Source of the DNA: Gracilaria domingensis
Lineage: Eukaryota > Rhodophyta > Florideophyceae > Gracilariales > Gracilariaceae
DNA: 64,000 nt
NCBI GenBank assembly: GCA_022539475.1
Contig: VCMS01000018.1
Coordinates: 1-64,000 of the forward strand
Reading direction: 5' to 3'
The position numbers were made by a program, and so were the translations under genes. This document shows positions 44,000 to 53,499 of the stretch, piece by piece. Each line of letters starts with the position of its first letter. Positions within the stretch are counted from its first letter, which is position 1. Under the pieces are notes generated by a model. It made no database searches. It was not told the DNA's origin and was given only the letters and a program-made list of their open reading frames with translations.

Positions 44000-46345
44000 T
44001 CGCTGGGAACCCGAGAACTGCGGACATGGAAATACGTGCAAGCGCTCTATGAAGAATTTAAGGGCCATATTAGATCTTGCTCCAATTCTTAACATGCTCA
44101 CGCAGCAACTACAGCAAATGGAATCGACCCAAGAGAAAAATCAGTTTAGTTTTTCTAAAATGTAAAACGCTGGTACAAGAAAGGTCTTTTTCGAAGGAAG
44201 CAGAGGCCCAGTGAAAATAGCGCTTCGATATTGACTTTAATCTCATTGGCTTCTCAGCATACATCTTTTTCGTTTTCAGCGAGCATATTCATGCCTCATT
44301 GGAGTTTCATTGCATCCAAATCGACCGAACATCTATTACGGGCAATCATTCCGGTAACTTACCTTACATGCATCTTACATTCATTAAAAATCTGAGAAGA
44401 AGAGCTGAGATACGAAGAAGCTAATAGGTATTCAATAGGGAAACGTTCCCCAGCATAATTGTTGTAATGGAAACATCATTAGGAGGTAAATAAAATCGGC
44501 AGCTTTCATTTAAGTATCAGGGCTCTCTCGTGGAAGACCATTATTTCGAGAATTCAAACTGTGGGAAATATCAGTGAAGCAAAGCCTTGCTTACTATTCA
44601 GTGCTATTGGTCCCACCCCACTTAGTACAAGAGTACTTTTCTGTAAAACGACAAACTGGCTGGGGTTTCACTGGAAGGAATATCATCGACCGAAACAGAT
44701 AAAAGAATTTCCTAACCCTGTTGCACCCATTTAAAACCTGAACACCTTTTCAGAAAAGAAATAAGCGCCGGATCCACCGCAGTAATGAGTGAAATGTGCC
44801 AGAAATTTTGTGGTGTTTGAACGAAGTAATTCTTGAGACTGGTAGCCAAATGATGAATCAAGCAAGCAGTCGATTTCCATGTACCAAGCGAAAAGTTGTA
44901 GAAGCGGTTTTATTTCAAGGCGCACAGGACTTGGAATAAGGTGTCTGATGTTGTCCATTTCGGGCTACTCTTTTACTCAAGTCTGTATGGCATATAATCT
45001 GAAGAACACCATCTCAGAAAACTATTCCTAAAATAATTGTTCTTTCGAAATGCTTTGAAAATCAAATAGAGTGAGTTGCGCCACGGAAACTTGCCTTCAA
45101 AAGTTTGGTGATAGGAGAAGAGGGTCTCATTTCTATCTCCGCAAACAACAATGATACCTACATTTTTGAATGCGTTATTCATATCCGGCGCTGGCGGCGG
45201 GTAGTTACGCAATCAAATTCAATTCGAATATTGTAAGATTTCCGATTCCTTTCCGATTTCTTTTCATTTCGGCACGTCGTGGGTCATTATGGCTCCTTTG
45301 CACCTAAAAACACCGAAATCTATTGAAAGCATTCTTCCTAGAAATTTGATCCACTGCAAATACCGTGAGAATAGGAAGAAAAGTGCTTAGATACATCAAA
45401 ATAGTAGATGCAACAAATCTCCAAATGCCATTGATAAAATAAGAACTCAATAACGTACAATATGATCTATTTGAAACAAAACTTATCTCAACTGATCACA
45501 GTTTACATTTCGAGTTCAATAGTCTGATATGAAAGAAGAATTCGTTATTTAACGTAAATTTAATTCATACCCTAAATATGAACTCTACGTAGAAGAAGGG
45601 AAATGCACTTGAAATAAAGAAAGAACGTTTTCGCTACAAGCAGTTCTCGTGAAAACAAAAGACTTGCAATTTTCATATTTCTAGGACAGCCTACGAAGAA
45701 CTTAGATCAACCTAACCTTTGCCTATCGCCATTTTATATAAAATCGTTTTTCTGACCATATTTGGTGAATCCCTGACTGTTAGAAAAGGCGATCAATCCC
45801 CGTGGTTTTGGCTCAAACATACATTTAAAAAGTTGAAACGCGTAACTGTTTTCATTTCCATGCAGAGATTCGCGCTACATCATTAGTTACAAAAATGGTT
45901 TATAAGAATGAAAGTTCAAAGCTGTTATGGCGAAGAAAAAATAAGTATAAATACAATTATGGTGACAAATTATGCAGTTTTATGAGCTTGCCACTCTTAG
46001 CACTAGAAGCAAAATTAGGACAACTTTACATCCTTCTCATTAAGCGAGAAATATAAAAACCTTGTCTATACATCATGTATATATAATTCGTGACAGTTTT
46101 AAATGTTTCTGGGCAGTTCTAAAAAGTCACAATTTTACAGGTTTAAATTTCAAGGCAGTTTTGGGGAAAATCGTTTTATTGGAAAACGTAGTTTCTTCAC
46201 TGTCAAACGAAGCTGCAGAGCTACAAAAGAATTTCTGACCATTAATAGATTCGAAAACGATAATCTGTATTCGTAAAAGTAATGAATGCTCGGCAATTCC
46301 TAAGCTCTGTGAACTACGTGTGTTCTGAATGTAGAAGCAACCAAT

Positions 46346-47674
46346 TTAGACATATCTCTTCTCGGTGATGAGTTTATGGGAATAACGTGGAAAAAATAGA
46401 AGGAGGTATTCGTAACTTGTAGCTTGAAGTCTTTTTTCAAGTAATAGAGAACTAATGTCTACGAAAACGAAGAGAAAGATAAAAACTCTGAGCTCTAATA
46501 TGACAGAAATGATATCTAGAGACAAAACAATCAAGTGCGCCGGAACTTTTAAAGAAAGTATAATGCAAGTATTGGTGGCGCCAATAAAAGTATTTCTTTG
46601 ATCGTTTCCAACTCTTAAAAATCTTGATGTCGCCATTTGGTACATTTTATCGTACGATTGACAGCTTCCGTATCCATAGCTTGCTAAATTTATACTACTT
46701 AGACCCCACCCGTAATCGTCGAAGCGTAGTAAAGACGCAACTGTAACTACGTAACTTAGTATCATGACACATTTTTTGTACTTAATCCTCGTTAGTATCG
46801 GCTCACGAAAAGTATTTTCTCGATGATAACGAAAAGTCTCCTTTCCTTGTTCGAGAATGAGGGCCATGGCCAGTAGGTAATAAATCCGTCTGCAGAGAGC
46901 TTTGAAACGCAGTAATAGTGGTCCCAGGTATAGAACATAGGACCTATTTGGTGTATCACTGTACACATGATGTGCTAAGCTATTTGCGGACTTAATTTTA
47001 AAGGATTTGGGAGACATCTGTATGAGACATCGAAGAACGCTTTGATCAGATTCTGGATCTGAGCTTGATTGTCCTAGGAAAACCCACTGAGATATTTTTC
47101 TTATAAATGGGGTCCTGATAGGAACTAGAACGAGGCCAGCATTCGCACTAGAGTTAGCGAATTCAGAATGTACAGTAATTCGAGACGGTTTCATCATGTG
47201 TTCTCCAATTCTTATGTCAAAAATATCTGTATCGGCATAAAGAATATGTGTCGTTTTTCCGAAATTTACCGATCTGGATATTGAATCCAGTATCACCAAA
47301 GGTTTGTAGTAAAAGTGATTCATAGCATTCCCATGTATGATGTGATAAAAGAAATCGTATCCTTCTTTACGACTTATATCATCCTTTCGAGTACTGTACC
47401 CTACCCTTATAACTCTTCTATCTCTATTTGATGAATAGAGATCATAGTTCATCTCGGTCACTCGCGATGCATTTCTATCCCTTTGTGCACAGAATCCGTA
47501 CCCAAGGTTATATTTTGTACCAAAGAAGGCTTCCCACAAACATTTCGATACTTTTGGATGCTTCTCACCAAAAATATTAAGTATTTTCTCATAGTCGGGA
47601 TGATTTGACGCCGTTACATAACATGAGTAATCAAAAAGGAAGAAAGTCAGGAAGAAAAACAGAAACAAGTGCAT
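46346..47674 (-). CDS. Secreted or Golgi glycosyltransferase-like protein (nucleotide-diphospho-sugar transferase fold)
   Basis: An uninterrupted 442-codon frame lies in very AT-rich DNA, where long frames are unlikely by chance. It begins with a signal or anchor segment (MHLFLFFFLTFFLFDYSC). Residues 124-153 read KPLVILDS ... HILYADTDIFD, with a DxD motif (148-150) as in metal- and sugar-nucleotide-binding glycosyltransferases. NSSANAGLVLVP (174-185) and SDPESDQSVL (205-214) match the NSG and D-x-E-x-D-Q region of the GT77-type nucleotide-diphospho-sugar transferase family. The C-terminal 180 residues hold hydrophobic stretches and no known motif, so the true protein may be shorter. The acceptor is unknown. 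The gene stands alone in a repeat island. Confidence 0.5.
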   Translation of the reverse strand: MHLFLFFFLTFFLFDYSCYVTASNHPDYEKILNIFGEKHPKVSKCLWEAFFGTKYNLGYGFCAQRDRNASRVTEMNYDLYSSNRDRRVIRVGYSTRKDDISRKEGYDFFYHIIHGNAMNHFYYKPLVILDSISRSVNFGKTTHILYADTDIFDIRIGEHMMKPSRITVHSEFANSSANAGLVLVPIRTPFIRKISQWVFLGQSSSDPESDQSVLRCLIQMSPKSFKIKSANSLAHHVYSDTPNRSYVLYLGPLLLRFKALCRRIYYLLAMALILEQGKETFRYHRENTFREPILTRIKYKKCVMILSYVVTVASLLRFDDYGWGLSSINLASYGYGSCQSYDKMYQMATSRFLRVGNDQRNTFIGATNTCIILSLKVPAHLIVLSLDIISVILELRVFIFLFVFVDISSLLLEKRLQATSYEYLLLFFPRYSHKLITEKRYV

Positions 47675-47959
47675 TTAGGACAATTTCAGAAAAGGTTCAG
47701 AACTTGAATCTAAGACATTTACTGCCACTACTTTCCTTTTTAGGCAACATCAATATATATGTTCGCCAACTTCAAAGGAATAAATTCCAAAACTGATTTA
47801 AACAACCGGCATAGTTATCCTGAACAGTTTGAAAACCTGGATAGAACTTATAAACCTTAATAAAGTGATCTTCAAAACGTTTTTTCCTAGATTCTTCTCT
47901 AAACGAATTACTTTTACGGAACAAACTTAATGAATTCTTTTTCACAAAGAAAAGTGCCC

Positions 47960-48239
47960 TTCATAAATAACGGTTTAATATTTTCTCAATAGCTTTCAAT
48001 TGCTTTGGTTATTTTGGTTGCAAAATATTTCAAAATTTACCAGAAATATATCTCTGCCTAATATAAGCAGAATACAATGGTATCAAAACTATATCAATTT
48101 TTGTACCATTTTCATTCTGAACAAACTCAAACATGATATCAGTACTTCAATACCTTTCGTTTTTAGCTTCTATACTATACCGACCTCACCTAGCGACATC
48201 ACTTATACGTTGGATTCATATCTTGGATTTTCTCTGGAG
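47960..48239 (+). repeat. MITE family 2, degraded copy
   Basis: The stretch has AATATAAGCAGAATACAATGG, ATCAAAACTATATCAATTTT and, at its end, TCATATCTTGGATTTTCTCTGG. These align with the right half of the clean copy at 53086-53499. Confidence 0.4.
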
Positions 48240-48645
48240 CAGCATAAAGAGTGAGGAAAATGATGCCTACACGATGCTCTGAAGAAACTCTGTTAGGCCA
48301 TTGAAGAGCCTTTTTTTCTTCTGTTCGCGCCAATCATGGGTCTTCAAGTGCTCTTAGTTTACGTCTCTGCTACGCTTACTTGAAATGGGTATCGGAGATG
48401 TACGTTGTGTATGAGTTTCGCATAGTTCTTGGAGAAGCGAGATATTTCAGGTGCGCTTTTACAACAGCTCTGGTATATTTTTCTCTGAATACCCATATAT
48501 TTGCAACTCACTTGCAAATTGCTGATATGTTTTCGATGCAGGTCTTGAACAGTTCCGCAAAATAACCGATACATGTTTTATCGAATGTTTAGTCGAGCAG
48601 AACCGAGTCAGGATAAACCATTACCAGAATCACATCGGTAACATA

Positions 48646-49057
48646 CCCAGTGGATCTCCGAAACATGAATCTGGTAGAGATTTGACATTGCTTGGTGACG
48701 TTGGTCTAGTATGGATCCTGAAAGCAATTGACATTGAAATGATATAGCACGGAATCATGTTTGAATTTGCTGCGTATGAAAATAGTAGAAACCTGATGTC
48801 GTTTGGATACTACTTTATCCTGCTTTTGTGCCGGATAGATATGCATCTGGTATATTTTTAAAATTTTGGTATCGAATATGATCTCATAGTATTTGAAAAC
48901 GTTGAAGAATATTTATCAAGATCTTTCCTGGCAGACGTTGAAATCGGTTGTAAAAGAACCTTGTAGCAAAACTAGATCAGAAATTTGGCAAAAGAGTATC
49001 CATTCTGCGAATAGTTTATCAAAGTTATATCGAAGGAATATCTCACATTTCCACTGG
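48646..49057 (-). mobile_element. MITE family 2, copy with CATA target duplication
   Basis: Starts CCCAGTGGATCTCCG and ends CTCACATTTCCACTGG. CATA lies on both sides (48642-48645 and 49058-49061), which supports a 4-base duplication with one terminal base lost. The body matches the reverse complement of the 53.1 kb copy. Confidence 0.6.
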
Positions 49058-49410
49058 CATACCCGACGACGAGCAGAACGGTCTGCCGCCATATCTACTC
49101 ATTACCGGTCATTAATCACTTCGATACTGTAGCTTCGTGCCACAGAAATATCATATGTATATCAAAATTATATCTCAAATTTCCACTGGTACATTTAATG
49201 GGTGACAATCTTAAACTCATTTGTTGCATATGATCTCACTGTACAGTTTTTCATTACTCTCATCAAATTTGGGACCTCATTTCTGGTCATAAAGGTCTTG
49301 CCCTAATGAGCTATTCCAACTATGGTTGTTACAAAGGCCAAAAAGTTCTGAAACCTTCCGAGTGAATATTCGAAATACAAACATTGTAGCACCAAAATTG
49401 TTGCAAACCC

Positions 49411-49471
49411 CAGTGGAAATGTGATATATACGTTTGATATAAGTTTGATAAATTTCTCGAAGAATCGATAT
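49411..49471 (+). repeat. MITE family 2, left end, cut by a GGCGTAC-family insertion
   Basis: CCAGTGGAAATGTGATATATA and GTTTGATATAAGTTTGATAAA match the left end of family 2. The copy is cut at TCGATAT by the next element and seems to resume at 49860. Confidence 0.5.
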
Positions 49472-49859
49472 CCCTGGAAGAAAAATATGATACAATTGCC
49501 GTAGTACCACTTTTGAATTTCTGACGAGTAGCGTTCTCATGGTGTATAGTTCTTCTGATGAGTGGAGTACAATTTTCGCTTGTCCTCCAGTTGTCATGCG
49601 ATTTGTAGCCAGAAGTACGCCGTTTGTTGCAATTACTACAAATGACGTACAAACTCTGATGAACAGGAGTACGCCACTTGTGTAGGTTTCGTGCAAAATG
49701 CTACCAATGGCGTACTCTTGGCTGCAAATGGCGAGCAAATGGCGCGCGAGCTGGAAACTGTACGGCAGTTGTCGAAAGAATTGTACGCCATTAGAAGGTC
49801 ACTTGTTACAAATTAAAATTTGATAGTACGCCAGTAATAATGAAGTTTTTCTCCTAGCG
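49472..49859 (-). mobile_element. GGCGTAC-family MITE, copy E, TAT target duplication, inside a family 2 element
   Basis: Starts CCCTGGAAGAAAAATATGAT and ends TTTTTCTCCTAGCG, the same two ends as copy D in opposite orientation. TAT flanks it (49469-49471 and 49860-49862). The interior is rich in GGCGTAC and GTACGCC words. The surrounding family 2 sequence continues past 49862, so this insertion is the younger one. Confidence 0.65.
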
Positions 49860-49899
49860 TATCGCCTCGGTATTTTTCTGATATAGCTTTGCTTTAAAG

Positions 49900-50590
49900 T
49901 TACATGTTATGTAGACGCCATTTTTGAGGGAAACAACGGGGGTGGTGATAAACCCAGGGAGGACACAAGAAATGCACCAGTGTACCGGCCCGAAAGGGTG
50001 ACAGATATCAAGGTAGCGCAGAGGTCTGGAGGGGCAGACAGTACAACCCCAACAAAGATAGGAACTCCCCGCAAAAATGAAGCAAGGTTAAGATTCAAAC
50101 GAGGATATGGTTCGGCGTCCGATGTCAAGAGCCAACACAACAACGGAATAAGGGCCAAAAGACCAAGACGCACGGAGTCTCTCGTCGGAACAATAGCTTG
50201 GCAGGACTAAAGTGGTGGAGAGTGTCTTCGGTGCCACCGCAAACATTACAACTAGGCCAGGTGGCGAGAGAAAGAGAACCAGCGGAATGCCTAACACTGC
50301 TCACGTCCGACGGGGAGAACGGAGAAGTAGAGACGGTTACAATATGCGGATGAGTCCAGTGGAGAGCAGCACAAGGCGGCTGTGTAGGGAACGGCGGGAC
50401 ACCGGGCCGCCGGGAACAAAGAAATGTAGGGGGAAATGTTGATGGCAGGAAGGCGCAGACTGCGCTAAGGAAAAATGGAAATGCCAGAAGAGCGGATTCA
50501 CGAGAGAGAAGGAAGGAAGAGTTGGTAGGGAAAGGGTGAAAAGAGGGTCGTGAGGAGAGAGTGGTCGTGCCGAGTTGAGTCTGCAACAGG
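49900..50590 (-). pseudogene. Non-LTR (LINE) retrotransposon, 3' fragment with zinc-knuckle end
   Basis: Minus-strand frames give SLATWPSCNVCGGTEDTLHHF and, after a frame change, SCQAIVPTRDSVRLGLLALI. C-x2-C ... H-H ... C followed by R-D-S-(V/L)-R is the usual C-terminal end of LINE polyproteins, just after reverse transcriptase. The reverse transcriptase itself and any 5' part are absent, as in normal 5'-truncated LINE copies. At least one frameshift is present. Host genes with similar knuckles are possible, so confidence is moderate. Confidence 0.4.
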
Positions 50591-50599
50591 CACTCGAAC

Positions 50600-51031
50600 T
50601 CGATGATTTACATCTCTATTCAATATGCTTCGCGTGTTTGAAGTGGTGAGCTAGATACTGCCCTCCGCTAAGAACACTACTCTGGCTCACCAACTTTCAT
50701 ATTGCCTGCTAATGTAGTGCTATGATATTTTGTTATGTCGACCAGTAGTTGGTAGTTGTGGCTTGGTGATGTCATACAGTTGTTTTGGTCCAATCTCCAT
50801 TAATAAGATCTTCTTTTGGCATGCGTGTCTCGTCAAATTAGACGATGGACGGGTCTCAGTCCCACATTTTCATGCCAACAAAGCACTGTCAAATTCATCG
50901 GTGTGATTAACCCAAAGCCACAGCAGTCACAGGCCTTAACAGAACAAATACTGCACTGCCCAAGGAATCCGGGTTGGTCGCTTCTCAGCTTCCTTCTTCA
51001 CCTTCCATTAATATTGACCTTCTTTCAATCC
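50600..51031. other. Spacer, no recognisable gene
   Basis: The frame of the next ORF is open from 50816 but lacks a likely start before 51032. Confidence 0.3.
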
Positions 51032-51493
51032 ATGTCGACTCCGAAAGAGACCCTTGCAAACCTCTCTGACAATAACACCAATCGCTCTGACGTTCTCATG
51101 GCCATATCCACCATCCTCATCGGGAGCGAAGCGAAAGAAGCGATGGCTGATGATATCTGCCGCAAGGAAGAACAGAGCATGGACGATGACGAACAGGCGC
51201 TGGAGGAACGTGAGCAATTTTAGCTTATGGCTTGTGAACACGCACTGCCCGAATTTCATTTTAAAGACTGTGATTCGCTGGAGGAACTTAGAGAGAACTT
51301 GAACGAGCTCCGGGCGAGTTTCGTACGTGGCATTGGCGTGGGCCTAGCGTTGGCCATGCTGGTACGGTGCTCGACCTTTCGCGCTCGCGGCCTCCACCTT
51401 TTGCAGGATGCAATTGGTTCCATTCTGTCGCAAGAGAGTTCAAGAGGCTCGTCCTCTTTTGCTTCGCGTGGCAGCCCAGCAGATGTTTCTTAG
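51032..51493 (+). pseudogene. Small acidic ORF with an in-frame TAG, unidentified
   Basis: From MSTPKETLANLSDNNTN the frame is open to TAG 51221, then continues in the same frame to 51493. The second part (HFKDCDSLEELRENLNELRA) looks helical, followed by a hydrophobic stretch (GIGVGLALAML). It could be an element-encoded helper or a host gene fragment; no domain was recognised. Confidence 0.25.
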
Positions 51494-51869
51494 TGCCGTA
51501 TCGAGCTCTTTCCATCAATAGTAGTTGCGTTCATGGTGTCTGCGTAAACCTTCTGCGTCTGCCTGATCGCAATAATTCTCCTTGAAGCTCAACGTGACCC
51601 TCTGCGAGTTCATCTGATGAGCTTCCATCGCCCAGTCAACATGCGCTGCGAGTGCGAGAAAACCGGACTTACGAATCCAACGTCATTCCACTGTGCAGCA
51701 TCCGCCCTGCCAAGGAGCGTAAGAGACCGCGCGCCTGCTGCTTAACGACTGTCAATTGTGCGGGGCGATGTAGGGAAAGCGCTGCCTCCAGGCAGCTCTT
51801 GCCATATTTAAAATTTTGAGATAGACAAAAACCGGCCTGATGCATGTCCCCATCGCCGACGGGACACCC

Positions 51870-52095
51870 CCATCCGCGTCGTCGCGCCATGATGAAACGA
51901 CGCGCGACATTAGCTTCTTTCGCGTCGTCGGGCCACAGCGGCGCCACGCGTGACATACACCTCCTCCGCGTCGTCAAGCCATGGCGGCTCGACGCTCGGC
52001 ATCACTTCTCCAGCTTCGTCGCGCCACGGTGGCGCGACGGGTGACACCAGCTTCGTCTTCGTCTTCGCGCCACGGCGCCGCGACGCCGGATGCGA
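51870..52095 (+). repeat. GC-rich degenerate minisatellite, ~45-bp unit, 4-5 copies
   Basis: Units share TTCG(T/C)GTCGTC-(G/A)-(A/G)-GCCA and GGCG-CGACG-GTGACA words. In the frame of 51950 they translate as repeated SSSHGGST / SSRHGGATGDT peptides. The GC-rich patch stands out against the AT-rich island on its right. Confidence 0.5.
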
Positions 52096-52199
52096 AGTGG
52101 GGGACAGAGGGGGGGGGAATGGCGGCTTCTACGCTGCGGTCTTCGTATCTCCCTGTGGACACAGTCTCCGAGGAGGGTGGGACACCCCCCGTATCCGTC

Positions 52200-52514
52200 A
52201 CAGCATATTGCAACATATTTCCACGTTTCCTACGCAAGCTCTTGATAAATATTTGACGTAGTTTTTAGCTGTTTTGAGATTGGCTTGGATACGGAAAACT
52301 TCGAAATATTCCACACACATATTCACCCTGCATGAAAGCAGAATAAAGCAGTATGAAATCTATATCACGTTAATATCAATTACATACTCAATTACATGAA
52401 AAATGATTCAGTACTTTATCATTTCAATATCAATTTTTTCACGTTCCATACGGCACCGACGTCACCCAGGGATATGAATTCTATATCAGACTCATATCTC
52501 GGAATTTCACTGGG
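52200..52514 (+). repeat. MITE family 2, 5'-truncated copy
   Basis: It aligns with the right part of the 53.1 kb copy (CTTGATAAATATTTGACGTAG; CCCTGCATGAAAGCAGAATAA) and ends TCGGAATTTCACTGGG. No left end was found. Confidence 0.5.
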
Positions 52515-52532
52515 AAACCTAGTCCAAATCAT

Positions 52533-52946
52533 CCCAGTGGAAATCTGAGATATAGAATTGATATAGATTGGATATCTCCCTACGACGTACCTACAATATA
52601 GGCATGACAAAGAACTGATACGGAGAGGATTCAGTTATGGAACATGTTCGAGAGTTTTCAGTATCCCTGTGATATCGATATGGTATAGCTGTGATAGTCT
52701 GACGGTCTGGTTTCCTACAGGTTCGATATAAACTTAATATATTTCGAAATTTTCGGTGTCAAAAATAGTTCAAAAATGGTTGAGAACATTATCTGTATTA
52801 CATCAAAACCTTGCGTGAGACTCATGCAAATATGGTCCCAAAAAAACATTACACCAGAACTGTATCAGAAATGCATTAAATTCTTATCCATTCTGCGGGA
52901 ATTACATCAAACTTGTATCTGACCTATATCTCAGATTTCCACTGGG
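52533..52946 (+). mobile_element. MITE family 2, clean copy, TCAT target duplication
   Basis: The first 23 bases (beginning CCCAGTGGAAATCTGA) are exactly repeated, inverted, at the right end. TCAT occurs at 52529-52532 and 52947-52950, so the duplication is 4 bases. Length 414, no ORF. Best-preserved member and the reference for the family. Confidence 0.8.
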
Positions 52947-53085
52947 TCATTGCTAAATCAGTTCCTTTTGGAAGCACCGAAGCCTTCCGAAAGGATTCAT
53001 GGTATGTACCCCATTAAACATTGAGAGTCGAACTAGAATAGGTCCTATAACGGGCAAAGCGTAGCCTATTGAAGGACAGTATTGT

Positions 53086-53499
53086 CCCAGTGAAAATGTA
53101 AGATATGCGTTTGATATAATGTTGGTAAAGCTCTCTCAGAATCGATATATTTTTGCCGTGTTTCTGAAATACTTTTGCTGTAATGGTCTTCTGAACACCG
53201 TATTTCAACCTTTTCTAAGCAAGATCTTGATAAATATTTTATATAGTTTTGAACTACTTTGGGATCATTTTGGATACAGAAACCTGCAATACATGCCTGA
53301 CAGATATCTACCCTGCATCAAAACAGAATGCAATAGTATCAAAACTATACTAAGTTTGTATCTTTTTCATATCCAGCCACCTCAAACGTGAATCAATACT
53401 TTTTCATTTCGATATCAATTGCTTTTAAGTTCCATACGTTACCGACATCACGCAATGATATCAATTCTATTTGAGGCACATACCTCAGATTGAACTGGG
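53086..53499 (+). mobile_element. MITE family 2, third copy
   Basis: Starts CCCAGTGAAAATGTAAGATA and ends CCTCAGATTGAACTGGG, length 414 as in the reference copy. Flanks TTGT and TTCT agree at three of four bases. Confidence 0.65.

Larger units (their letters stand above)
38572..46345. other. AT-rich island of nested old repeats, no gene
   Basis: Composition is visibly AT-rich and no frame longer than about 115 codons is seen. Much of it is copies of a ~247-base element (listed separately), an inverted pair rich in GATGTCC/GGACATC words, and other fragments. For example, the sequence near 40550 resembles that near 44450, and 42.74 kb resembles 44.57 kb. Confidence 0.5.

Noticed and set aside
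38270-49859. An 11.6 kb transposon bounded by inverted copies of the GGCGTAC repeat
   Set aside because: Each copy (D and E) has its own two ends, and E has its own TAT duplication, so they are two separate small elements in opposite orientation.
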